8,291 bases of DNA, from assembly GCA_900557195.1 (NCBI GenBank), contig USRT01000038.1, positions 1-8,291 on the forward strand. Reading direction: 5' to 3'. Made by a program: the position numbers and the translations under genes. Numbering within the stretch: the first letter of the stretch is position 1; every line of letters begins with the position of its first letter. The stretch is from an uncultured Clostridium sp. (GTDB lineage: Bacteria; Bacillota; Clostridia; TANB77; CAG-508). Shown here piece by piece: positions 1-6,456 of the stretch. The notes under the pieces were generated by a model that worked only from the letters and a program-made list of their open reading frames with translations, was not told the origin of the DNA and made no database searches.

Positions 1-250
1 TTTTATGTGTCTATTTTTATTTCAAAGTGCGTCACTTAATTTTACCATTTATAATCTTTATTTTTCTCTAACTTTTCTTAAAAATCTTATATATACTGAC
101 TTTATAATTAATGTTATTCATTATATTAAACTTCATTTTCACATTTTCATAATTTTAGTTACATACTTTATAACATTTTTCTTTTATAAAATTGAAACCA
201 TAAGTTGCATCTTCTTCTAGTTTACTTATCTTTACAATAAAATGAACTGT
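1..250. other. AT-rich stretch with no supported gene
   Basis: These 250 bases lie downstream of the Nudix gene. The plus-strand reading frame here is only a low-complexity Phe/Ile/Leu/Tyr-rich translation of T-rich DNA without a ribosome binding site. On the minus strand a short open frame (155-250) continues in phase after the Nudix stop codon, but it has no start signal of its own. I see no clear terminator with a GC stem after the Nudix gene. Confidence 0.5.
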
Positions 251-673
251 TTATATATATTTAAACACTTCTTCAGGGTATAAAATTTTATTCTTATTTT
301 TAAATTCATCTATATCTATCCATTTAGCTTTATATTTACCACAATCATCTATAATATCATATTCTTCTTTATAATCACCATCTAAAATATCAATAGAATA
401 AAACAATATTAATTCGTGTGCATTTTTTCCTTTATATGTAAATATATTTTCTGATATTCCGAGAAAATTCTTTACAATTATATTTGCATTAATTTCTTCT
501 AAAAACTCTCTTTTTAACGCATCTGAACTGTTTTCCAAGAATTCAATTCCTCCACCCAAACATCTATAAAAAGTCTGATTTTTTACATTATCAAATCCTT
601 CTCCAACTAGTAACTTGTTATCTTTCTTTGCTAAGCCTAAAACTACTGGTCTAATTTCCTTAAATTTATCCAT
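251..673 (-). CDS. Nudix hydrolase family protein
   Basis: This 140-residue protein belongs to the Nudix superfamily, whose members hydrolyse nucleoside diphosphates linked to another group (X) with a divalent metal. The Nudix box G-x5-E-x7-R-E-U-x-E-E is complete at residues 41-60: Gly41, Glu47, Arg55-Glu56 and the metal-binding pair Glu59-Glu60. The usual glycine two residues later is Asn62, a mild deviation. Length is typical of a single-domain Nudix enzyme, and the C-terminus (LYPEE near residue 131) resembles a natural family end. The ATG at 671-673 is supported by a strong AGGAGG site at 679-684 with a 5-base spacer. The gene lies on the same strand as dnaJ but beyond the dnaJ terminator, so it is probably transcribed separately. 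I see no clear promoter in the 167-base gap. Substrate cannot be assigned; NTP, ADP-ribose or a nucleotide sugar are all possible. Confidence 0.9.
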   Translation of the reverse strand: MDKFKEIRPVVLGLAKKDNKLLVGEGFDNVKNQTFYRCLGGGIEFLENSSDALKREFLEEINANIIVKNFLGISENIFTYKGKNAHELILFYSIDILDGDYKEEYDIIDDCGKYKAKWIDIDEFKNKNKILYPEEVFKYI

Positions 674-800
674 ACATACCTCCTAATAATACCAAAATAA
701 TATAAATATCTCCCCTGTTTTACATATAAACTAGCTCTATTACTTCTATCACATTTATTCTAAAATACATTATCTATCATATCATAAAAGCAGAACGACC

Positions 801-834
801 AAAACTCACTATCTTATTTAAAATAGTGAGTTTT
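801..834 (-). terminator. Intrinsic terminator after dnaJ
   Basis: A perfect 12-bp inverted repeat pairs 801-812 with 823-834 around a 10-base loop. Read on the minus strand it forms a hairpin with an ACTCACTAT core that ends in a short T run, and it begins only about seven bases after the dnaJ stop codon. It therefore probably ends the heat-shock transcript. The plus-strand copy is also followed by T residues (831-835), so it could work in both directions, though no plus-strand gene is present to need it. Confidence 0.8.
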
Positions 835-840
835 TATATT

Positions 841-1999
841 TTATCCAAATAATCCTCTTTTCTTAACAGGAGGTTGTTCATTCATAGTTAATGCAAGTTT
901 TGTTAATAACTCTCTTTGCTCTTTGCTTAGTCTTTTTGGAACTTGAACTTGAACGGTAAAAATAAAATCACCTTGATAATTTCCATTTACTGCTTTAAAG
1001 CCTTTATTTCTTATTGTAAATTTAGTTCCGGTTCTGAGTTCCATCTGGAATTTTATATTTTTCTTTACTTCCATCTACCATAGGGATTTCAAGGTCTGCA
1101 CCTAATGTGGCTTGCGTAAAGGTAATTGGTATGTCACAAAAAACGTTATTTCCATTTCTTGTATAGATACTATGTTTCTTCAATCTTATATTTATGTATA
1201 AATCACCTTTTGGTCCACCTTTTGTACCTGGCTCTCCTTCTCCTCTTAAAACAATTGTCTGGTCGTTATCTATACCTGCTGGAATTTTTACTTTTATTTT
1301 TGCTTGTTTTCTTATAGTCCCCTTTCCTCTACAAGATTCGCAAGGTACTTTTATTACTTTACCTGTTCCATGACAGTTACTACATGTTCTAGATGTTTGC
1401 ATTTGACCTAAGATTGTATTTTGAACCTGTTTTACCTGTCCTGTTCCACCACATACTGTACAATTTTCGATGGCTGTTCCTGGTTTTGCTCCATTCCCAT
1501 TACATTCCATGCAAATATCATCTCTTGTAATATTTATTTCTTTTTCAACTCCTAAAAATGCATCTTCAAAAGAAATTTCCATATTATATTTTAAATCTGC
1601 ACCTTTTTTAGGTCCATTATTCGCGTTTCTAGAATTTCTAGAGCCTCCAAATCCTCCACCAAAGAATGAAGAAAATATATCTCCTAAGTCTCCAAAGTCA
1701 CTAAATCCATCAAATCCTGATGTAGAGTAAGAATAATATCCACCTCCTGGATTTCCTCCTCCAAAACCTTGTGGACCATTATGTCCAAATTGGTCATACA
1801 TTCTTCTTTTTTGGGGATCTGACAATGTTTCATATGCTTCATTTACTTCTTTAAATTTAATTTCAGCTTCTTTTTTATTATCAGGATTAGCATCAGGGTG
1901 ATATTTTTTGGCCATTTTTCTAAATGCTTTTTTCAATTCCTCATCTGTTGCATTTTTATCTACACCCAATACTTCATAATAATCTCTCTTTTCTGCCAT
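841..1999 (-). CDS. dnaJ: Chaperone DnaJ (Hsp40), with an apparent frameshift near the 3' end
   Basis: DnaJ is the cytoplasmic Hsp40 co-chaperone that delivers unfolded proteins to DnaK and stimulates its ATPase. Domains appear in order: a J domain (about 1-70) with the HPD motif at 34-36; a Gly/Phe-rich linker (about 72-120); four CxxCxGxG zinc repeats starting at Cys163, Cys180, Cys206 and Cys220; then the C-terminal substrate-binding domains. The first frame stops at 1022-1024 after residue 325. The expected continuation (TGTKF, then KGF and the VPKRLSKEQ segment) is in another frame, running to the stop at 841-843. Dropping one A-T pair at 1032-1033 restores a continuous 385-residue protein of normal family length, reading GTQTGTKF across the junction. 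As written, the protein loses about 63 C-terminal residues, including the dimerisation region. The start has an AGGAGG site at 2005-2010. Only 13 bases separate it from the upstream MazG-like gene. A sequencing error, a recent mutation and recoding all remain possible. Confidence 0.9.
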
Positions 2000-2012
2000 T
2001 TTTTCCTCCTAT

Positions 2013-2387
2013 TTAAAATGTCTTTTTATTATACTTTCCTTCATTATCTTTTATGTAATCTCTATTCATATTAATATTATGTTTTTCTATATAAGCATTT
2101 GAGAATTCTTCTGGAGTTATCTCTAATCTATTCAAAACCTCTATATAATAATTTTGCACATCAGTTATTTCCTCTAGAAACCTTCCCCTTACTTCTTTAT
2201 TCTCCATAATCTCATCCAAACCTTTTTTCTTTATGATAGAAATACATTCTCCTAATTCTTCAATCATATACAAAATATGACTTTTAGTTGCTTTTGGATT
2301 CATATCATTCCATTTTTCTTTATTTTTTTCATATAAATCAAATTGCATCTGCTTCATTTCGGATATAGTTAAATCTTGTTTTGACAT
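2013..2387 (-). CDS. MazG-like nucleotide pyrophosphohydrolase
   Basis: This 124-residue helical protein matches the all-alpha NTP pyrophosphohydrolase (MazG/dUTPase-like) pattern. The ExxE motif is Glu44-Leu-Gly-Glu47 and the ExxD motif is Glu73-Ile-Thr-Asp76, with the spacing expected for metal-binding helices. The family converts (d)NTPs to (d)NMPs and pyrophosphate, often removing non-canonical nucleotides; the exact substrate here is unknown. A conserved-looking tail (TPEEFSNAYIEKHNINMNRDY, from residue 91) resembles small clostridial relatives, as I recall them. It has a strong GGAGGAG site at 2392-2398. It lies between dnaK and dnaJ, 13 bases before dnaJ, so it is very likely co-transcribed with dnaJ. 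Its place inside a heat-shock operon suggests a nucleotide-pool clean-up role in stress, but that is inference. I do not give a gene symbol because it is not full-length MazG. Confidence 0.8.
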   Translation of the reverse strand: MSKQDLTISEMKQMQFDLYEKNKEKWNDMNPKATKSHILYMIEELGECISIIKKKGLDEIMENKEVRGRFLEEITDVQNYYIEVLNRLEITPEEFSNAYIEKHNINMNRDYIKDNEGKYNKKTF

Positions 2388-2531
2388 CTTTCTCCTCCAA
2401 ATATCTGTTAATATTAGTACAGTATATTGACAAATTTTATCAAATAAAATTTATATTATTACATATATTTAGTTATTTGATATTTATATATTATTTTTAT
2501 AAATATCTTTCTACCTATATTAGCAATTTCA

Positions 2532-2570
2532 AAGATTGGCAGACAAATCCTATTAATGTCTGCCAATCTT
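2532..2570 (-). other. 14-bp hairpin between dnaK and the MazG-like gene
   Basis: AAGATTGGCAGACA (2532-2545) is perfectly repeated in inverted orientation at 2557-2570 around an 11-base loop. It starts about 17 bases after the dnaK stop codon in the direction of transcription. The stem is strong for this AT-rich genome, but the minus strand continues CTTTGAAATTG rather than with a run of T. A partial terminator or an mRNA processing and 3'-end protection structure fits better than a full terminator. It could keep dnaK mRNA more abundant than dnaJ mRNA. Confidence 0.6.
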
Positions 2571-2586
2571 CTTATGCTATTATATT

Positions 2587-4434
2587 TTATTTATTTTCGT
2601 CATCTTCTACTTTATAATCTGCATCATATACATTTCCATTTTCATCTACATTTGGTCCAGCTTCTGTTCCGCTATTTGCTCCACCTTGTGTACCAGCTGC
2701 ATTTTGATTATATAATTTTTCAGATATTGAATAAAATACTGTTGTTAATTTTTCTGTTGCTTGTTTAATTGCTTCTACATCAGATCCTTCTAATGCTTTT
2801 TTAACATTTTCAATTTCTGTTTCTGCTTTTGCTTTTTCTTCTCCGCTAATTTTGTCTCCTAATTCTGTAATTGTTTTTTCACAGTTATATACTAAGCTTT
2901 CAGCATTATTTCTAGCTTCTATTTCTTCTTTTCTTTTCTTATCTTCTGCTGCATGTGCTTCTGCATCTTTAACAGCTTTATCTATATCTTCATCTGTTAA
3001 GTTTGTAGATGCTGTAATAGAAACTTGTTGACTATTTCCTGTTGCCATATCTTTTGCAGATACATGTACTATACCATTTGCATCAATATCAAATGTTACT
3101 TCGATTTGAGGTACTCCTCTTGGTGCTGCTGGTATTCCTGAAAGTTGGAATCTTCCAAGTGTTTTATTATATGCTGCCATTTCTCTTTCACCTTGTAAAA
3201 CATGTACTTCTACACTTGTTTGACCATCTGCTGCTGTAGAGAATATTTGTGATTTTTTAGTTGGTATTGTTGTATTTCTTTCAATTAATTTTGTAAATAC
3301 TCCACCATATGTTTCAATACCAAGTGAAAGTGGTGTTACATCTAATAATACTAAATCTTTTACATCTCCTGAAAGAACTCCACCTTGAATTGATGCACCA
3401 ATTGCAACACATTCATCTGGATTAATTCCTTTATCTGGTTCTTTACCTGTTATTTGTTTAACTATTTCTTGAACAGCTGGAACTCTTGTAGAACCACCAA
3501 CTAATAATATTTTGTGTAAATCACTTGCACTAACACCAGCATCTTTTAATGCTTGCATAACTGGTTTTTTAGTTTCTTCTAATAAGTCGCTAATTAATTC
3601 TTCAAATTTAGCTCTTGTTAAGTTTACATCTAAATGTTTTGGTCCTGTTGCGTCTGCTGTAATAAATGGTAAATTAATATTTGTTTGTTGCATTCCAGAA
3701 AGCTCTATTTTTGCTTTTTCTGCTGCTTCTTTTAATCTTTGCATAGCCATTTTATCTGTTTTTAAATCTATTCCATTTGATTTTTTAAATTCAGCTACTA
3801 AGAAGTCTATAATTCTTTGGTCAAAATCATCTCCACCTAAATGGTTATTTCCGCTTGTAGCTAAGACTTCAAATACACCATCACCAATATCTAATATAGA
3901 AACGTCGAATGTTCCTCCACCTAAATCGTAAATCATAATTTTTTGGTCTTGGTCTTCTTTATCCATTCCAAAAGCAAGTGATGCTGCTGTTGGCTCATTT
4001 ATAATTCTTAATACTTCAAGTCCTGCTATTTTTCCTGCATCTTTTGTAGCTTGTCTTTGGCTATCTGTAAAGTATGCTGGTACTGTGATAACAGCTTGAG
4101 TTACTTTTTGTCCTAAATAATTTTCTGCATCTTGTTTTAATTTTTGAAGAATCATTGCTGATATTTCTTGTGGTGAAAATTCGTCTCCTTCGATTTTTAC
4201 TTTTTCGTTTGTTCCCATTTTTCTTTTAATAGAAATTACTGTATTATCTGGGTTTGTAACTGCTTGACGTTTAGCAATTTGTCCTACTAATCTTTCTCCA
4301 TTTTTTGAAAATGCAACAACAGATGGTGTTGTTCTATTTCCTTCTGCATTAGGAATAACTACTGGCTCTCCACCTTCCATAACTGCAACACATGAATTTG
4401 TTGTTCCTAAATCAATACCTATTATTTTTCCCAT
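2587..4434 (-). CDS. dnaK: Chaperone protein DnaK (Hsp70)
   Basis: DnaK is the ATP-driven cytoplasmic Hsp70 that binds exposed hydrophobic peptide segments, working with DnaJ and GrpE. The 615-residue sequence is complete. The nucleotide-binding domain (about 1-357) carries IGIDLGTTNS (5-14), the catalytic lysine Lys70 in SIKRKMG, INEPTAAS (145-152), DLGGGTFDVS (170-179) and VGGSTRVP (312-319). The interdomain linker DLVLLDVTP follows at about 360-368, then the substrate-binding beta domain and the helical lid. The tail is Gly/Asn-rich and ends in an acidic DDENK. Length fits Gram-positive DnaK, which lacks the nucleotide-domain insert of proteobacterial forms. Asn198 precedes HLGG where E. 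coli has Thr199; this is normal for Firmicutes. The ATG at 4432-4434 has an AGGAGG site at 4443-4448. No CIRCE lies directly upstream, so heat control probably comes from the hrcA promoter unless a local promoter is active. Confidence 0.98.
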   Translation of the reverse strand: MGKIIGIDLGTTNSCVAVMEGGEPVVIPNAEGNRTTPSVVAFSKNGERLVGQIAKRQAVTNPDNTVISIKRKMGTNEKVKIEGDEFSPQEISAMILQKLKQDAENYLGQKVTQAVITVPAYFTDSQRQATKDAGKIAGLEVLRIINEPTAASLAFGMDKEDQDQKIMIYDLGGGTFDVSILDIGDGVFEVLATSGNNHLGGDDFDQRIIDFLVAEFKKSNGIDLKTDKMAMQRLKEAAEKAKIELSGMQQTNINLPFITADATGPKHLDVNLTRAKFEELISDLLEETKKPVMQALKDAGVSASDLHKILLVGGSTRVPAVQEIVKQITGKEPDKGINPDECVAIGASIQGGVLSGDVKDLVLLDVTPLSLGIETYGGVFTKLIERNTTIPTKKSQIFSTAADGQTSVEVHVLQGEREMAAYNKTLGRFQLSGIPAAPRGVPQIEVTFDIDANGIVHVSAKDMATGNSQQVSITASTNLTDEDIDKAVKDAEAHAAEDKKRKEEIEARNNAESLVYNCEKTITELGDKISGEEKAKAETEIENVKKALEGSDVEAIKQATEKLTTVFYSISEKLYNQNAAGTQGGANSGTEAGPNVDENGNVYDADYKVEDDENK

Positions 4435-4549
4435 TTTTAATTCCTCCTAATTTTTTAATTTTCTATTTTTATCTATAATCTTTTGTAATTATATATTTAA
4501 GCATAAAAGTCTATATAATTTAACTTTCAGCTTTTATAAGCTTTTTAAT

Positions 4550-4579
4550 ATAGTATTATTTAAAAATACTATAAAACAA
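4550..4579 (-). promoter_or_regulatory. Weak candidate promoter upstream of dnaK
   Basis: Read on the minus strand, TTGTTT (4574-4579) and TACTAT (4550-4555) are separated by 18 bases, a tolerable sigma-A arrangement about 115 bases before the dnaK start. The -10 overlaps one arm of a 9-bp AT-only hairpin (4549-4557 with 4565-4573). Such matches arise easily by chance in AT-rich DNA, so this is only a candidate. Confidence 0.25.
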
Positions 4580-4610
4580 ATATTATAGCTCTAATCAAAA
4601 GCACATACTA

Positions 4611-4771
4611 GCCAAGCAAAGGTTTATATATTATAAATTTAAACCAATCGCCGATGACACACACTATATTATTCCTCTACCTAAACTGCGTGGTATAAAA
4701 GCAATTACTAGCAGTCACCCGCCACGCTTCAAGATTGTTTTAAATTTATAATATATAAACCTTTGCTTGGC
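4611..4771. repeat. 161-bp inverted-repeat element (MITE-like or structured RNA)
   Basis: A perfect 33-bp inverted repeat pairs 4611-4643 with 4739-4771; each arm reads GCCAAGCAAAGG inward from its outer end and then becomes purely AT. After one mismatch the pairing resumes for five bases (4645-4649 with 4733-4737). The central 95 bases (4644-4738) are about 44% GC by hand count, clearly richer than the flanks. The centre holds no gene. Either strand would fold as RNA into a very long stem with a complex apical region; no T run follows, so it is not a terminator. Terminal inverted repeats with a non-coding core fit a non-autonomous mobile element, but I see no target-site duplication. A structured intercistronic RNA is the alternative. 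Confidence 0.8.
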
Positions 4772-4865
4772 GGTAACATTGTCTCTTAAATAAAAAACTA
4801 TAAACTATAATTTCACAAAACTAAAATACATATCTTATTTTACAATATAGACATTTTCTTATTTA

Positions 4866-5360
4866 TTAATTTGCAACAACCACTAAAGAATGTCTAATTA
4901 CTTTTCCATCAATTATATATCCTTTTCTGTATTCTTCTTTTATTTCTTTTTCTCCAAGATTCTCATCTACTACAGAGCCAACTGCTTCATGTAGTTCTGG
5001 GTCAAAAGTTTTTCCTATAGTTTCTATTTCTTTTACTCCATTTGCTACTAAAACATCTTTAAATTGTTTTAAAACCATCTCTACACCTTGTTTGTAGTTT
5101 TCATCATCTGTTTTTACTTGAGATGCTTTTTCTAAATTATCAATTACTGGTAACAAAGAAGTAAATATATCAGATATCAAAGTATTATATAGTCCTTCTC
5201 TTTCTTTTTGGCTTCTCTTTTTAAAGTTATCAAATTCTGCCATCAATCTTTTTAATCTATCATCTTTTTCTTCAAGTTCTGCTTTTTGACTTTCGATTAA
5301 ATCTTTAATCTTTTTAACTTCTTCATTATTTTCTACATTCATTTCTTTTTCTTCTTGCAT
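4866..5360 (-). CDS. grpE: GrpE, nucleotide exchange factor for DnaK
   Basis: GrpE is the cytoplasmic dimer that releases ADP from DnaK, resetting the Hsp70 cycle. From the chosen start the protein has 164 residues. A charged, Glu/Lys-rich N-terminal segment leads into a long coiled-coil helix (roughly 10-60, containing LKRLMAEFDNFKKRS), then a four-helix dimerisation region. The C-terminal beta domain carries the family signature: FDPELHEAV, then KGYIIDGKVIRHSLVVV close to the end. The longer frame beginning at 5387 would overlap the end of hrcA and has no ribosome binding site. The ATG at 5358-5360 has AGGAAGGGG just upstream and is preferred. The start lies 16 bases after the hrcA stop codon, so the two genes are co-transcribed under CIRCE control. 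Confidence 0.95.
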   Translation of the reverse strand: MQEEKEMNVENNEEVKKIKDLIESQKAELEEKDDRLKRLMAEFDNFKKRSQKEREGLYNTLISDIFTSLLPVIDNLEKASQVKTDDENYKQGVEMVLKQFKDVLVANGVKEIETIGKTFDPELHEAVGSVVDENLGEKEIKEEYRKGYIIDGKVIRHSLVVVAN

Positions 5361-5364
5361 TTTA

Positions 5365-5373
5365 CCCCTTCCT
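5365..5373 (-). promoter_or_regulatory. Ribosome binding site that fixes the grpE start
   Basis: The minus strand reads AGGAAGGGG here, four bases before the ATG at 5358-5360. It lies between the hrcA stop and that ATG. The upstream in-frame ATG at 5385-5387 is preceded by AAAAAACTAA with no Shine-Dalgarno sequence, so the shorter GrpE is favoured. Confidence 0.7.
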
Positions 5374-5376
5374 TTC

Positions 5377-6375
5377 TTAATATCCATTTAGTTTTTTGCT
5401 AATATATTTCATAACTGAAATTACTTTTGAATAATCCATTCTCGTTGGTCCTATAATTCCTATAGTTCCTATATCTTTATTAGCAATTTTATGTTTAAAT
5501 GTAACAATACTAAAATCTTTTAATTCATTGTGTTCTGTTTCATTTCCTATATATACATTTATATCATTTGCAAAACCAGTATCTAATATGTCTAGTACAA
5601 GCTCTTTTGTATCTAATACATTAATAAAATTTTTAGCTACTTCCAGACTTTTAAATTCTGGTAAATCAAATGCTTTATTTGTTCCTTCTAAATAAATTTT
5701 AGCATCTTCATTAATAACCTTATTTATTTCTTTCATAACTGGCTTTATAACTTTTAGGCTATAATTCATTTCTGAAAATATGTATTCTTCTAATGGCTTA
5801 TCTATTGAATTTAATGGTTTTCCTTTTAGTTTATTATTAAATATAAAATTTAGCATTTCAACTTGTTCATCTGTTATATCTTCATCAAATTTAATAATAG
5901 TTTCTTTTATGACTCCACTATCTGTTAAAATAACTGCCATTAACATTCTTGTTCCTAATAATACAAACTTTATTTCTTCTATATTTTGTATTTTTGGTCC
6001 TATTGCTACAGTTGTATAATGGGTTATTTCAGATAATGTGCTTGTAGCTATTTTAGTTAACTCTTCTATTTGATTTACTTTTGTTTCTAATTTAGACTTA
6101 ATATATTTTATTTCTTCTAAACTAATATTATCGTATTTTATAAGTTCATCAACATAAAAACGGTATCCTTTAGCTGATGGTATACGACCACTTGATGTAT
6201 GAGGCTTATCTAGATATCCTATTTTTTCAAGTTCTGCCATATCATTTCTTATTGTTGCACTACTAAAATCTAATCCATATTTATTTACAATACTACCTGA
6301 ACTAACTGGCTCAGCAGTATTTATATATTCATCTACAATTGCTTGCAGAATTCTTTTTTTTCTATTATCTAACAT
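5377..6375 (-). CDS. hrcA: Heat-inducible transcription repressor HrcA
   Basis: HrcA is the dimeric DNA-binding repressor that recognises the CIRCE operator and silences hrcA-grpE-dnaK and chaperonin operons in unstressed cells. The 332-residue protein starts MLDNRKKRILQAIVDEYI, the standard family N-terminus. A winged-helix DNA-binding domain follows: the recognition region SSATIRNDMAELEKIGYL, then the wing HTSSGRIPSAKGYRFYVDEL. A GAF-like middle domain and the closing IGIIGPTRMDYSKVI segment complete the family layout. A GTG at 6382-6384 would add three residues but lies inside the likely ribosome binding site AGGTGA, so the ATG at 6373-6375 is preferred. It is the first gene of the operon, directly downstream of CIRCE, which implies autoregulation. 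Stress relief of HrcA through GroE-dependent folding is known in Bacillus and inferred here. Confidence 0.96.
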   Translation of the reverse strand: MLDNRKKRILQAIVDEYINTAEPVSSGSIVNKYGLDFSSATIRNDMAELEKIGYLDKPHTSSGRIPSAKGYRFYVDELIKYDNISLEEIKYIKSKLETKVNQIEELTKIATSTLSEITHYTTVAIGPKIQNIEEIKFVLLGTRMLMAVILTDSGVIKETIIKFDEDITDEQVEMLNFIFNNKLKGKPLNSIDKPLEEYIFSEMNYSLKVIKPVMKEINKVINEDAKIYLEGTNKAFDLPEFKSLEVAKNFINVLDTKELVLDILDTGFANDINVYIGNETEHNELKDFSIVTFKHKIANKDIGTIGIIGPTRMDYSKVISVMKYISKKLNGY

Positions 6376-6380
6376 GCCCC

Positions 6381-6386
6381 TCACCT
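6381..6386 (-). promoter_or_regulatory. Ribosome binding site that fixes the hrcA start
   Basis: The minus strand reads AGGTGA, complementary to the 3' end of 16S rRNA, with five bases (GGGGC) before the ATG at 6373-6375. The alternative GTG start is embedded in this same site and has only a GAAG directly next to it, so it is less likely. Confidence 0.6.
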
Positions 6387-6391
6387 TCTTT

Positions 6392-6418
6392 TTAGCACTC
6401 TTTTAATCCGACTGCTAA
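6392..6418 (-). promoter_or_regulatory. CIRCE operator (HrcA binding site)
   Basis: The consensus TTAGCACTC-N9-GAGTGCTAA is matched with one mismatch. The plus strand reads TTAGCACTC (6392-6400), nine bases, then GACTGCTAA (6410-6418). It lies about ten bases downstream of the -10 region and 17 bases before the hrcA ATG, so bound HrcA would block initiation. The operator would also be transcribed into the 5' leader, where it can form a hairpin. No other CIRCE is seen in the window. Confidence 0.95.
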
Positions 6419-6427
6419 ACTGCATAT

Positions 6428-6456
6428 ATATTATAACCAAAAAAAGGTATTGTCAA
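6428..6456 (-). promoter_or_regulatory. Sigma-A-type promoter of the hrcA operon
   Basis: On the minus strand a perfect -35 box TTGACA (6451-6456) is followed by TATAATAT (6428-6435). Spacing is 15 bases to TATAAT or 17 bases to the overlapping TAATAT, so either phase could serve as the -10. Predicted initiation lies near 6420, immediately before CIRCE, which is the usual layout for HrcA control. Confidence 0.85.

Larger units (their letters stand above)
4435..4865. other. Long non-coding gap between grpE and dnaK
   Basis: About 430 bases separate grpE from dnaK, which is unusually long inside this operon. No open frame with a ribosome binding site lies in it. It contains the dnaK ribosome binding site, a small AT hairpin, a weak promoter candidate and the 161-bp inverted-repeat element. 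The flanks outside that element are plain AT-rich sequence. I found no second CIRCE here. Confidence 0.7.

Noticed and set aside
5..220. 71-codon plus-strand frame that looks like a hydrophobic membrane peptide
   Set aside because: The Phe/Ile/Leu/Tyr content is what T-rich DNA gives in any frame. There is no Shine-Dalgarno sequence before the ATG, which is at the very edge of the window.
1470..1730. Plus-strand open frame rich in Pro, Ser and Phe opposite dnaJ
   Set aside because: It is the antisense of the Gly/Phe-rich and zinc-finger coding region of dnaJ, which explains its composition.
2428..2456. Plus-strand promoter-like TTGACA-17-TTATAT
   Set aside because: No plus-strand gene or RNA follows, and transcription would only run antisense into dnaK. 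Such matches are common by chance in AT-rich intergenic DNA.
3512..3931. A 139-codon plus-strand open frame inside dnaK
   Set aside because: It lies wholly antisense to an unmistakable DnaK coding region, has no ribosome binding site, and its translation has no recognisable domain. It is a shadow of dnaK codon use.
4435..4610. Second CIRCE operator in front of dnaK
   Set aside because: I looked for TTAGCACTC or GAGTGCTAA half-sites and found none in this stretch.
4611..4771. Transcription terminator or CRISPR-like repeat
   Set aside because: The arms are a single inverted pair and not regularly spaced direct repeats, and no T run follows the stem on either strand.
4866..5387. Longer GrpE starting at the ATG at 5385-5387
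   Set aside because: That start overlaps the hrcA 3' end and has no ribosome binding site, while the ATG at 5358-5360 has a good one.
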